Below, one piece after another: positions 1 to 8,346 of a stretch of 64,000 nucleotides of DNA. Made by a program: the position numbers and the translations under genes. The stretch's first letter is position 1; every line of letters begins with the position of its first letter. The notes under the pieces are model-generated. The model was not told where the DNA came from, did not search any database, and worked only from the letters and a program-made list of their open reading frames with translations. This stretch comes from an uncultured Treponema sp. (GTDB lineage Bacteria; Spirochaetota; Spirochaetia; Treponematales; Treponemataceae), in the NCBI RefSeq assembly GCF_934725225.1, contig NZ_CAKVAM010000004.1:262208-326207 (forward strand), written 5' to 3'.

Positions 1-15
1 ATCTGATTTCCGCCA

Positions 16-155
16 GCGTTAAAATAACGTTTACCGAATTTGCTTGTTTTCTCCTTGCGTTACCGTAACGTTTGCCGTTCGAGTGTAATTTTTCAAAACG
101 TTATTTTAACGTTCTTTGTCCGCAAACATTTTCTCCAAACGTCATCGTAACGTTC
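16..155. repeat. Four palindromic repeats with exact 41-bp period
   Basis: Four copies of a 17-bp element of the form (G/A)CGTTAnnnTAACGTT(T/C) begin at 16, 57, 98 and 139, so the period is exactly 41 bp. Each copy is itself an inverted repeat (CGTTA/TAACG); the fourth is imperfect. The 24-bp stretches between them are unrelated. The array may continue upstream of the window. It lies beyond the 3' end of the LysR gene. Function unknown; it could be a protein-binding iteron array or degenerate repeat DNA. Confidence 0.7.
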
Positions 156-236
156 CAAAAAACTTTATACTTTCAGAAAACATTAATCCCCCGTATTCCT
201 CTTCCCATGTCCCACTTCCCTCATCCCGCATCCCTC

Positions 237-1133
237 TCAAATATATTTCCTCACCGCCTCAATATATTTTGCCGCGTATCTTGAAAGAATCACGTTTTTC
301 TTTGTGATTATTCCAATTCTCATTTTCTCGTCCAGTTCTAGCGGCCGCGATATTATATGCTCGCCGTTCAGCTCCTCGTCGATTACGCCTGAGCTTACTG
401 TAAATCCGTCAAGTCCAATCAGAAGATTAAAGAGAGTCGCTCGGTCCCGCACCATGATTGTTTTTTCGTGGTCAATCGCGGGGTAAGGCTCTTCCGAAAA
501 ATAAAAGGAGCTGTGCTCGCCCTGCTCAAACACGAGATAAGGAAAAGGCGCAAGGTCTTTCAGGGTGATTCGGCTTTTTTTGCAGAGCGGATTTTTATCG
601 CTTATGAAAACGTGAGGTTCTGCCGTAAAAAGCTCGGAGAATTCAAGCTCGTTTTTCTTAAGAAGTTTTCCGATTATCTCCTCGTTTTTTGAGTCCGTGT
701 AGAGAATTCCCACTTCACTTTTTAGGCGCGAAACGTCATCGATGATTTCAAAAGTCTGGGTTTCCCGTAGCGTGAAATTGTATTTTTCTCCTTTGAATTC
801 TTTGATTACGTCAACAAAAGCATTCACCGCGAACGAGTAGTGCTGGCAAGAAACGCTGAAAAACGGATTCGCGCTTCGCTTTCCTGTGAATTTTTCCTCG
901 AGCAAGTCTGCCTGTTCAAGAACCTGCCGCGCGTAGGACAAAAAAATCTCGCCGTCTTTTGTGATTTCAATTCCCTTGTTTGTTCGCGAGAAGATTTTCA
1001 CGTTCATTTCGTCTTCAAGCTGCCTGATTGAGGCTGTGAGGCTCGGCTGCGAGATAAAGACTTTTTCCGCCGCTTTTGAAATTGTCCTGCACTCGGCGAC
1101 TGTAACCGCGTATTTTAGCTGCTGTAGTGTCAT
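237..1133 (-). CDS. LysR-family transcriptional regulator
   Basis: A 298-residue protein of normal LysR length. The N-terminal winged helix-turn-helix spans about residues 1-60, with the typical AAEKVFISQPSLTASIRQLE recognition-helix region at 21-40. A C-terminal substrate-binding domain follows. It starts 132 bp from, and divergent to, the MetE-like gene, the usual arrangement for a LysR protein controlling its neighbour. A TATAG-N7-CTATA box in the shared region fits LysR binding. The effector cannot be read from sequence. By analogy with MetR it may sense homocysteine or a methyl-donor state, which is inference from the neighbour only. Confidence 0.9.
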   Translation of the reverse strand: MTLQQLKYAVTVAECRTISKAAEKVFISQPSLTASIRQLEDEMNVKIFSRTNKGIEITKDGEIFLSYARQVLEQADLLEEKFTGKRSANPFFSVSCQHYSFAVNAFVDVIKEFKGEKYNFTLRETQTFEIIDDVSRLKSEVGILYTDSKNEEIIGKLLKKNELEFSELFTAEPHVFISDKNPLCKKSRITLKDLAPFPYLVFEQGEHSSFYFSEEPYPAIDHEKTIMVRDRATLFNLLIGLDGFTVSSGVIDEELNGEHIISRPLELDEKMRIGIITKKNVILSRYAAKYIEAVRKYI

Positions 1134-1156
1134 TTCGCCTTATTTTAATCTTTCAT

Positions 1157-1173
1157 TATAGTTTAAATCTATA
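1157..1173. promoter_or_regulatory. LysR-type box TATAG-N7-CTATA
   Basis: A dyad TATAG-N7-CTATA lies between the divergent lysR and metE-like genes, 24 bp upstream of the lysR start. It fits the T-N11-A rule and the ATAG-N7-CTAT form known for LysR proteins. It is probably the autoregulatory and activation site; binding itself is inferred. Confidence 0.55.
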
Positions 1174-1265
1174 TCAAACCGCATAAAATTAGTATTTTTC
1201 ACGATTTCTTTAATCGGCTATATTTTCGTCAAGAAAAACAAAAAACAGAACTTCTGGAGGAATTT

Positions 1266-2366
1266 ATGGCAGAAAAAAGATTTGATGTTGTGGGCAGTTT
1301 TCTTCGCCCGGAAAGCTTGAAAAAGGCGCGCGCTTCGTTTGAGAAAGGCGATATTTCAGCGGCTGATTTTGACGCAATCAAAAAGGAAGAGATAAAAAAA
1401 CTGATTGAGAAGCAGAAAAAAGCTGGGCTTCCGTACATCACTGATGGCGAGTACAACCGAAAGTTCTGGCATCTTGACTTTTTCTGGGGATTCAACGGCG
1501 TGGAGCATAAAAAAGAAGGCGGCGGTGTTCCTTTTAACGGCGAGATTGCAGACCTTGAGGACACTTTTATCACTGGAAAGATTTCCGCAAAGGCGCATCC
1601 GTTTGTGGAAGACTTTAAATTCGTGAAAAGCCTTGAAAGCGACGGATTCGAGGCAAAGCAGACGATTCCGGCTCCAGCGCAGTTCCTGCAGCAGCTTAAT
1701 ATTCCGAAAAACTTTGAGGCGACAAGAAAAATCTATCCGACAAACGACGAGCTTATCGAGGACATTGCAAATGCTTACCGCAGTGTGATTAAGCAGTTTT
1801 ACGATGCCGGCTGCCGCACTCTCCAGCTTGACGACTGCACTTGGGGCGCGGTTGTTGGAAATGCGGCTGCCCAAAGATACGAAAAGCTCGGAAGCCTGAA
1901 AGAAGTTAAAGAGCAGCTTTTGAAAGTGAACAATCTTGCGCTTGCGGAAAAGCCAAGCGATATGACAATCAACACGCATATCTGCCGCGGAAACTATCAT
2001 TCTACGTATTTTACAAGCGGCCCTTACGACACAGTTGCGGACTACGTTTTTGCGAAAGAGAACGTGAGCAGCCTTTATCTTGAATATGATGACGCGCGAT
2101 CGGGCGGATTTGCTCCGCTTGCGAAAGTCAGCAAAGAAAAGAAAGTCGTTCTCGGCCTTATTACAACAAAATCTCCAGTGCTTGAAGACAAAAACGCTGT
2201 GATTGCCCGCATAAGAGAAGCCGAAAAATATATTCCGCTTGAAAGACTTTATCTCAGCCCTCAGTGCGGATTTGCCTCGTGCGAGATTGGAAACAAGCTT
2301 ACAGAGGAAGAGCAGTGGGCAAAAATCGCGCTTGTCCGCAAAATTGCAGAAGAAGTCTGGAAATAA
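1266..2366 (+). CDS. MetE-like cobalamin-independent methionine synthase family protein (short YxjG/YxjH type)
   Basis: A 366-residue protein corresponding to the C-terminal catalytic barrel of MetE, without the N-terminal half. The start has a strong site (GGAGG six bases upstream). The expected zinc-ligand segments are visible: an NTHICRGN segment with His and Cys, an LEYDD acidic segment and a SPQCGF cysteine near the C-terminus. Proteins of this short type transfer methyl groups from small donors to homocysteine or process methylated thiols; the donor cannot be told here. It is divergent from the LysR gene, which probably regulates it. A hairpin terminator follows. Confidence 0.85.
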   Translation: MAEKRFDVVGSFLRPESLKKARASFEKGDISAADFDAIKKEEIKKLIEKQKKAGLPYITDGEYNRKFWHLDFFWGFNGVEHKKEGGGVPFNGEIADLEDTFITGKISAKAHPFVEDFKFVKSLESDGFEAKQTIPAPAQFLQQLNIPKNFEATRKIYPTNDELIEDIANAYRSVIKQFYDAGCRTLQLDDCTWGAVVGNAAAQRYEKLGSLKEVKEQLLKVNNLALAEKPSDMTINTHICRGNYHSTYFTSGPYDTVADYVFAKENVSSLYLEYDDARSGGFAPLAKVSKEKKVVLGLITTKSPVLEDKNAVIARIREAEKYIPLERLYLSPQCGFASCEIGNKLTEEEQWAKIALVRKIAEEVWK

Positions 2367-2387
2367 ATATTAAGTAATAAAAAAACT

Positions 2388-2415
2388 ATTGCCGGACTTG
2401 TTCCGGCAATTTTCA
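2388..2415. terminator. Bidirectional intrinsic terminator
   Basis: A perfect 9-bp stem (ATTGCCGGA / TCCGGCAAT) with a 5-nt loop, followed by TTTTC on the plus strand and by a T-run on the minus strand. It sits between the convergent MetE-like and M48 genes and can serve both. Confidence 0.8.
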
Positions 2416-2423
2416 TTTAAATT

Positions 2424-3233
2424 TTACTTTATTGCAGCTTCGTAAAGCGGATAAACTTTTTTAGAAATTTCAGTTAAATCTTTTATACGGCTTGTGTTGG
2501 AAGGATGAGTGCTCATAATTTCTGGAACTTGGCTTCCGCCGAGCGCAGACATTTTTTCCCAAACTGCAACAGCTTCATTAGGATCGTATCCAGCGCGTGC
2601 CATAAGTTCTGTTCCAATGTGATCCGCTTCTGTTTCGTGCGAACGTGAAAATGGAAGAGTTAAAGTATATTGAGCCGCAAGTCCAAGCAAAGAGTTTCCA
2701 GTTTCATTAAGTCCTGCAACAGAAGAAACGACTGCGATTCCAGCATTCTTCAAAGTTTCGCTGCTAGCCTGCTCACGGCTATGTTCCCTAAGCGCATGCG
2801 CAATTTCGTGTCCCATTACAGCGGCAAGCTGCGCATCTGTCAGATTGAGGCTTTGGATAATTCCAGTGTACACAACAATTTTTCCGCCGGGCATACACCA
2901 AGCATTTACAGTGCTATCGCTGATTACATTCACCTGCCAGTTCCAAGAAAGCGCGTCTTCCCTAAAAGCTCCAACTTGTAAAATTAAATTTTTTGCAACA
3001 TTTCTTACGCGGGCAACAGTCGTAGCATCAACATTCAGCGTGCCGGATTTTTTTGCTTCAGCAATAACCTGAGCATAAGATTCATTCGCGCTTTGCTCCA
3101 TCTGCGCTTCGGAAACAATCATAAGCTGATTTCTGTCCGCGCCGACATTTCCTGCTGAAGTCGTTGTCGTCATGCATCCAAAAAACAAAACTAAAACAAA
3201 AGATGAAAATAAAATCCGCAAAAAATTTTTCAT
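2424..3233 (-). CDS. M48-family zinc metallopeptidase lipoprotein
   Basis: A 269-residue protein. The N-terminus is a lipoprotein signal with a lipobox-like LFFGC and Cys20, so it is probably anchored in the periplasm. The zinc-binding HEIAH motif is at residues 142-146, and the third ligand is probably the Glu in SRSHETEADHIG. This matches the BepA/LoiP-like class of M48 peptidases that act on outer-membrane assembly intermediates. It stands alone between a terminator and a palindromic repeat. The substrate is unknown. Confidence 0.9.
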   Translation of the reverse strand: MKNFLRILFSSFVLVLFFGCMTTTTSAGNVGADRNQLMIVSEAQMEQSANESYAQVIAEAKKSGTLNVDATTVARVRNVAKNLILQVGAFREDALSWNWQVNVISDSTVNAWCMPGGKIVVYTGIIQSLNLTDAQLAAVMGHEIAHALREHSREQASSETLKNAGIAVVSSVAGLNETGNSLLGLAAQYTLTLPFSRSHETEADHIGTELMARAGYDPNEAVAVWEKMSALGGSQVPEIMSTHPSNTSRIKDLTEISKKVYPLYEAAIK

Positions 3234-3250
3234 AAAAACACCTGTTTAAC

Positions 3251-3326
3251 TGTCATTCCCGTGCAATGACGCGGGAATCTAGTATAACTTTTAAATAGAT
3301 TATCGGGTCAAGTCCGATAATGACAT
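3251..3326. repeat. Dispersed TGTCAT...ATGACA palindromic repeat, copy 1
   Basis: About 76 bp bounded by TGTCATTCCCG and CGATAATGACA, with internal complementary blocks (cccgtg/cgcgggaa and atcgggtcaagtccgat). Related intergenic copies lie at 5841-5996 and 13783-13848. It looks like a small non-coding palindromic element of the REP or MITE kind; no coding capacity. Confidence 0.65.
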
Positions 3327-3408
3327 TAATTTATAAAACTCTATATTCAACCTTATGTATAAACTAAAATTTATTATACAAATATTTTTATCTTCTTCAA
3401 TTGAATTT

Positions 3409-4350
3409 TTATTTTTCATTTAATAGTGCTGACATTTTTTTTACTTCAAGAGAAAACTGCCCTTTTATTTTTTCAGGAAAAATTATTTTTATAGCTGAAC
3501 CAAATGACAAAAGAAATGGAACAAGCCAGCCGACTTCCGGTGCATTGAATTTTACAATTGAACTTTCTGAAGAAAATTTTTCAACTTTGCAAACCGCAAA
3601 TTCATCAAGGATTCTATAAAGCTCGCTGTCTGAAACTTGAATAACAATTTCAACCAGAGGAATTTCTTTTTCCGCACTATAAGAATTTTTCTGTTCAGTT
3701 TCAAATTCTTTTTCTTCCATAAAAACTTTTTTGTTCAACACTTTTAAATTGCAAATTCTATTCAGTTTAAAATATCTTGGAGCGCAACGCACATTGCACC
3801 AGCCATAAAAATACCAGCCAACACCGCGGAACACAATTTTCCAAGGCTGAACAGTTCTATGCTCAGTTTTTTTGTTAAGTGAAAAATAATCAAACTCAAC
3901 TTGCTGTTTTTCTATTATGGCATTTTTAAGTTTGTTAAATATTTCGTTGATATTTTTTCCCTGCGGATTCCATGGAGAAAAATCAATCTCAAGCCAGTCA
4001 GTATTTTTTTCAGCAAACTTGCTGAGTTTTTGCACCGCAGTTTTTTCCGCAGAATTTTTGCAAGAATGCTCGTTGCCTGAAAGTTTTGCAACAGCCTTCA
4101 AACTTGAAACAACAGAACATTTTTCTTCATCAGTAAAAATAGTTTTGTCCAGCACATAATTTTCTGCAATCGCAAATCCGCCGTATCTTCCTTGCGTAGA
4201 ATAAATGGGAACTCCCGCTTCCGCCAAAGATTCTGCCCAACGCAAAATTGTTCTTTCAGAAACACCAAAATGTTCCGCAAGATTTTTTGCAGTTACAGAT
4301 TTTTTATCCAAGAGAATGTAAACGAGTTCAAAAAGATTTTTCTGCGACAT
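3409..4350 (-). CDS. YafY-type HTH/WYL-domain transcriptional regulator
   Basis: A 313-residue protein. Residues 1-60 form an HTH_11-type winged helix (LAEHFGVSERTILRWAESL) followed by the typical YGGF turn. The middle holds a WYL-type domain, with the segment GVGWYFYGWCNVRCAPRYFKLNRI. Such proteins bind DNA through the N-terminal domain and a small ligand or nucleic acid through the WYL domain. The gene is followed upstream by the omptin-like gene on the same strand with a 9-bp gap, so they may be co-transcribed. Confidence 0.88.
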   Translation of the reverse strand: MSQKNLFELVYILLDKKSVTAKNLAEHFGVSERTILRWAESLAEAGVPIYSTQGRYGGFAIAENYVLDKTIFTDEEKCSVVSSLKAVAKLSGNEHSCKNSAEKTAVQKLSKFAEKNTDWLEIDFSPWNPQGKNINEIFNKLKNAIIEKQQVEFDYFSLNKKTEHRTVQPWKIVFRGVGWYFYGWCNVRCAPRYFKLNRICNLKVLNKKVFMEEKEFETEQKNSYSAEKEIPLVEIVIQVSDSELYRILDEFAVCKVEKFSSESSIVKFNAPEVGWLVPFLLSFGSAIKIIFPEKIKGQFSLEVKKMSALLNEK

Positions 4351-4359
4351 ATTTTTATT

Positions 4360-5262
4360 TTAAAATCTATACCGCGCCATAACAGAAACAACAGAAGATT
4401 TTATTCCCGGCACAGTATAAAGCTTTACTGCGGATTTTCCGTCTTCCTTATATTCTGACGTTCCGTTTTTGCATTCAAGAAATTCGTAATCAACAAGAAT
4501 TGAAAAATATTTGTAACGCAATTCCGCGCCAAGCAAAAATCCAGAGCCGTACATTGCATCGCGGAAATCCGCATTTCTAAAATAATGTCTGTCAACCGCA
4601 AAGCAATAAATATAAGGATAGCACCTCCAGTTTAAAACCAGAACCCAGCTAGAAAAAATTTTAGATTCAGCTTCAAGAGAAATAAACGGAAGTACAAACT
4701 GCTGCTCGTAAGAAAGTCCAGTTCCATTAATTTTTTTTCTTTCAATTGAACCGTTCAAATACTCTCCACTTTCATAATCCGCATACTGATAATATCCGTC
4801 GTGCGCTTTGAACTTTTGATTGCGATAACGCAAGCCAATCTGCGGAACAAGTTTTATTTTTTCAAAAATAAATTCATATCCGCTTTTTGCTTCAACTTCA
4901 AATTTTCTTTCAACTGAAAGATTGTGCTTTGAAAAATTTGTAACTCTTGTTTTATCTTCGCCAAGCCAGTCCCGGTCTTCAATCGTTCCATACTTTATCG
5001 GCAAGGCGCAAAGAAAATCAATGTCAGTAACAACGTGAAAAAAATTCAGTCTAGAAGAAATATCCGCAACAGGAATAAAATCAGTTTTCCAATCAAGACG
5101 GCTAAGAACATCGCCAGAATCATAAACATATTCCTGAACTTTTCCAGACTGAAAACCAACGGAAGCCGCAAGTGAAAAAGTTTCAGCGCTGAACTTTAAG
5201 CAAGAGAAAAATAAAATAAACAAAGCAAAGACAAATTTTTTTTTCACGGACATTTTCATCAT
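4360..5262 (-). CDS. Omptin-like outer-membrane aspartyl protease
   Basis: A 300-residue protein with a signal peptide ending near residue 26 and an alternating beta-barrel pattern ending in aromatic RYRF. Several OmpT landmarks occur in order: GKVQEYVYDSG...SRLDWK near residues 40-59, EDRDW at 95-99 and VDRHYF at 223-228. These line up with the two catalytic pairs of the family, giving Asp96/Asp98 and Asp224/His226 as the predicted active site. The later FVLPFISLEAES segment also resembles the omptin barrel. The predicted role is cleavage at basic sites in extracellular peptides or host proteins. Omptins are best known from Gammaproteobacteria, so a spirochaete copy is notable. No clear Shine-Dalgarno; the start is one of three close ATGs. 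Confidence 0.75.
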   Translation of the reverse strand: MMKMSVKKKFVFALFILFFSCLKFSAETFSLAASVGFQSGKVQEYVYDSGDVLSRLDWKTDFIPVADISSRLNFFHVVTDIDFLCALPIKYGTIEDRDWLGEDKTRVTNFSKHNLSVERKFEVEAKSGYEFIFEKIKLVPQIGLRYRNQKFKAHDGYYQYADYESGEYLNGSIERKKINGTGLSYEQQFVLPFISLEAESKIFSSWVLVLNWRCYPYIYCFAVDRHYFRNADFRDAMYGSGFLLGAELRYKYFSILVDYEFLECKNGTSEYKEDGKSAVKLYTVPGIKSSVVSVMARYRF

Positions 5263-5370
5263 AGCATTTAAGAAAAAAAAAATAAATGCAATTTAAAACA
5301 AAACATGACATACTGTTGTCATATTAAGCGTTTTATAATTCAAGCATAATTTTTTTTCAATGGAGAAAAC

Positions 5371-5832
5371 ATGAAATACGAAATCGTAGAATTGCCGCAA
5401 ATGACATTCGCAGGACTTACAGAAGTAACATCAAACAGCGCGCCGGATATGACGCAAAAAATTGGCGGGCTTTGGCAGAAACTTGGAAGCGTGCAGTCAA
5501 AGTTCATGGGCAGAACAAATCAAAAAGCAGTGGGACTTTACTGCGACTACGGAATGCCGACGGAACAGGATTACACAGTTCTTGTGGGAGTTCAAATTTC
5601 AAATGAATCAGCAGAAGATGCAAATGAAAAAAATTTCACTGTAAAGCAAATTCCAAACGGAAAATATGCAAAGTTCACGGTGAAAGGCGACGTTGCAAAA
5701 GACGTTGGCAAAGCCTGGGCTGAAATTTGGAACACTCCGCTTGAACGCACATTCACTGGCGACTTTGAAGAATATCAGGAAGACTGCGACGGAAAAACAG
5801 GAACAATTTATATTTACGTTGCAATAAAATAA
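5371..5832 (+). CDS. GyrI-like / AraC effector-binding-domain protein
   Basis: A 153-residue single-domain protein resembling the GyrI-like small-molecule-binding fold (integron-associated effector-binding domain), starting with MKYEIVELPQMTFAGL and a GLWQKLG segment. There is no DNA-binding domain. A GGAG site precedes the ATG. Free-standing members bind hydrophobic cations or act as ligand-binding or hydrolysing partners; the ligand here is unknown. It is a single gene on the plus strand with a palindromic repeat immediately downstream. Confidence 0.8.
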   Translation: MKYEIVELPQMTFAGLTEVTSNSAPDMTQKIGGLWQKLGSVQSKFMGRTNQKAVGLYCDYGMPTEQDYTVLVGVQISNESAEDANEKNFTVKQIPNGKYAKFTVKGDVAKDVGKAWAEIWNTPLERTFTGDFEEYQEDCDGKTGTIYIYVAIK

Positions 5833-5840
5833 TTTCAGCC

Positions 5841-5996
5841 TGTCATTATTTGGTTTGTTCTCATCCCATAAACAGATTCCCTTGTCAAGCAAGGGAATGA
5901 CAATTAAAGTTAAATCTGGCAATGACATAAATCCACATTGTCATTGCTGAATTTTTTTGAAGTTGTCATTGCTGTGCTCCGACAAGGGAATGACAA
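5841..5996. repeat. Dispersed TGTCAT...ATGACA repeat, compound copy
   Basis: A 156-bp non-coding stretch with several TGTCATT and AATGACA blocks and the inner palindrome cccttgtcaagcaaggg. It looks like two or three units of the same repeat family nested together. Confidence 0.6.
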
Positions 5997-6033
5997 TAAC
6001 ATAAACTCAATTAGGTGTCTGTTACTGCGGCAA

Positions 6034-6660
6034 TTAAAAAGCCCGAACAGCTCGAACAGAATACCAAAGCCACCCTTTATCTTCAGCGCACAATTCACCA
6101 TCACTGAAATTCTGTGCACATGCGAAAAGATTATTCAAATCCGACGAAGACCAGAAGTCATTGTAAGTTGCATCTGAAACCACAGTTCCGCTCATTGCCT
6201 TATACATTTCATTCAATTCATCTCTGCTTGGCAAAAACCATTCGCCTGCCGCAGCTTTTTCTGTGGAATAAACACTGCATCTGTATGCGGCGCAATTCTC
6301 TTCTGTAAGGCTGAATTCTTCATAATAGTTCAAAATTTTTTTTGTATTGAATTTTCCATAGCCAATTCCAGCAAAAGTATTAGCATGACCAGTAGCAGGA
6401 GACCAACCTGAAAAACCCAGCGTTGATTTAGACATTTCAAGATAATGGCACAATTTTTCTCCACCCATGCCGTCATAGACAACAAAACCTTCCGGCGAAA
6501 CATAAAACACAATTCCGCCGCCCTCGCCTTCATCGCCAACTTTATATTGAGGAACAAAATTTAGTTTTTCGGAAATCTCACTTTTAGAATTTTTAACTTG
6601 CTGAGAAAAAAGCGCAACTGACAAACAAAACAACACAAATGATAATACAATTTTTTTCAT
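6034..6660 (-). CDS. Secreted Treponema-type protein with C-type-lectin/DUF1566-like C-terminus
   Basis: About 208 residues from the ATG at 6660, chosen because it opens a clear signal peptide (MKKIVLSFVLFCLSVALFS). The mature part has GDEGEGGGIVFYV, WSPATGH, WFLPSRDELNEMY and a DFWSSS segment. This is the pattern of the DUF1566/Lcl-like domain found in many secreted or surface proteins of Treponema and Bacteroidetes. The fold is related to C-type lectin-like domains. The function is unknown; surface binding is an inference. Confidence 0.75.
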   Translation of the reverse strand: MKKIVLSFVLFCLSVALFSQQVKNSKSEISEKLNFVPQYKVGDEGEGGGIVFYVSPEGFVVYDGMGGEKLCHYLEMSKSTLGFSGWSPATGHANTFAGIGYGKFNTKKILNYYEEFSLTEENCAAYRCSVYSTEKAAAGEWFLPSRDELNEMYKAMSGTVVSDATYNDFWSSSDLNNLFACAQNFSDGELCAEDKGWLWYSVRAVRAF

Positions 6661-6778
6661 TTTATAAAAATCCTTGAACCTGATTTTATTCAACACAATT
6701 GCAGTACAAGCGAAAGTATATAATCCAAATTGTAAAATTTCTAGCGCAAGGAAACAAAAAACAATGCGATTTTATTTT

Positions 6779-7504
6779 TTAATTTTCGCGAAACACTGGA
6801 ATAATTTTTTTCATAAATTTTCCGACAAGAGAAATGGCTGGTCCTAAAAGAAGTCCCATGCAGACTGATCCGAAAATATTTGTTCTAAGTCCGATTCCGG
6901 CAAAAGTCGCAACTGGATTCGGAATATTATTTTTCGCAAAGCAAGCCGCCACAAGTCCAATGGTAATTGCAGAATAATCAAAAATAATGCGGACAACAAA
7001 AAAAGGAAGCTTAACAAATCTGTCGCTGATAATTTTAGGAACCGCATCATAAGGAGCAATTCCCAATTCTGAATTCATATAAATCGCGCAAGCAGTTACA
7101 AAGAAAATCAAAATAACAACGAAAACTCCAGCCTTTGGCAAAAGTTCCGCATTCTGCAAAAACTGATGAAACCCAATCAGTTTCCAAATCCAGCGTGAAA
7201 AATCAGAAACGAATCCGATAAAAAACATATTTGCAATCGAACCAAAGCCAATATGCTGCGCCCCAAACAAAATCACAAAAATAAGAAAAACCGCGTAATC
7301 CATAATCTGAATCAAGCCGATATTATCAGTTCCGAGCAATGCCGCCACATGATAATTCATAAAAGTCGCAGGATCCGTTCCCCAACCAATTTCAATAAGA
7401 ACTGAAAGCGTAATTCCCATCATCACAACCGCAAAAAGCATAACCGGAAGTTTTACCCGCCACTTTTGAGGAAAAAACTGTTTAAGACTAAAATTAATTT
7501 TCAT
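6779..7504 (-). CDS. YczE/YitT-like integral membrane protein
   Basis: A 241-residue protein with about five or six hydrophobic helices. Features of the YczE-like family are the GWGTDPATF segment after the first helix, a repeated ELGIAPYDAVP segment in the second half, and GLRTNIFG. The two related halves suggest an internal duplication. Members are annotated as membrane proteins of unknown transport or regulatory function. It sits 23 bp downstream of the next minus-strand gene, so it may share its transcript. Confidence 0.75.
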   Translation of the reverse strand: MKINFSLKQFFPQKWRVKLPVMLFAVVMMGITLSVLIEIGWGTDPATFMNYHVAALLGTDNIGLIQIMDYAVFLIFVILFGAQHIGFGSIANMFFIGFVSDFSRWIWKLIGFHQFLQNAELLPKAGVFVVILIFFVTACAIYMNSELGIAPYDAVPKIISDRFVKLPFFVVRIIFDYSAITIGLVAACFAKNNIPNPVATFAGIGLRTNIFGSVCMGLLLGPAISLVGKFMKKIIPVFREN

Positions 7505-7527
7505 ATAAATTTCCTTTTATTATTATT

Positions 7528-8280
7528 TTAAATCTTAAGATAACCAATAATTTCAAAAATTGAATTCTGAATCTTCCTTATAGACTCCTGAATCTCTTCT
7601 ATGAAAAAAATATGAAGTTCAAGATAAAGCGTAATGTCCAAAACTATCACTGCAATAAGTTTGTAAATGGCACAGCTGGGTTTTATTCCGCACGAAATCT
7701 GAAACGTAATATATAGAAGAAAATAAAATAAAAGAAAGAACAAAATATTTGTTGGCAAAAGAAGAATTGAAACAATACTCAGAACCACAATCATTGCACA
7801 TGAAATTCTTTGCAAACCGCGCACATAAATAAATGAAAAAATCAGCTTGAAAATAAAATATGCCGCCAACAATGCACAAAGAAAAATTAAAAATAAAAAA
7901 TTTTCTGGCAAATTATTTTTCACAAAATCAATAATCGAAAGTTTATTGCAAAGTGAATTGCCATTTCTAATTTCGGGCTTTAGTATCAAAATAATTACTG
8001 CCACAAAAACTAAATCAAAAATAATATCAAAGAAATTCAAAAATGCAAAACCGATTTTTTTACCAACTGATTTTTTTATTTTTGGCTCTTCAGGCTCATC
8101 TTTTAAATTTGAATCTTTTTGCGCCTTTGAATTTTTAAGTCTTTCAAAAAAGTCTGAAATTTTGCTTCGCAGTGATTTTAAAAATCCGCAGAAAGAATTC
8201 TTCAGTTTTTCAAAAAAAGAAACAATTTTATTTTTCAGGTCAATGAAAAATAATTTTACCTTTTCCCAAAAGTTATTCAT
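7528..8280 (-). CDS. Hypothetical membrane protein with basic coiled N-terminus
   Basis: About 250 residues. The ATG at 8280 is preferred because GGAG lies 9 bp upstream. Residues 1-75 are charged and repetitive, with alternating FF.KLK(N/S)-type units predicted to be helical or coiled. Four hydrophobic segments follow: LVFVAVIILIL, FLIFLCALLAAYFIF, MIVVLSIVSILLLP and IAVIVLDITLYL. No family recognised. The basic N-terminal arm could lie on the membrane or bind nucleic acid or partners. The very low GC content suggests relaxed selection or transfer. Confidence 0.65.
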   Translation of the reverse strand: MNNFWEKVKLFFIDLKNKIVSFFEKLKNSFCGFLKSLRSKISDFFERLKNSKAQKDSNLKDEPEEPKIKKSVGKKIGFAFLNFFDIIFDLVFVAVIILILKPEIRNGNSLCNKLSIIDFVKNNLPENFLFLIFLCALLAAYFIFKLIFSFIYVRGLQRISCAMIVVLSIVSILLLPTNILFFLLFYFLLYITFQISCGIKPSCAIYKLIAVIVLDITLYLELHIFFIEEIQESIRKIQNSIFEIIGYLKI

Positions 8281-8346
8281 AATCAATTTCTCCAGCAAAA
8301 AGTCAAAAATAAATCTTATCCAATATTATCACAGCGCGCGGATTTG

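Noticed and set aside
16..155. CRISPR array
   Set aside because: Repeats are only 17 bp, themselves fully palindromic and variable, with 24-bp spacers, and no cas gene is in the window.
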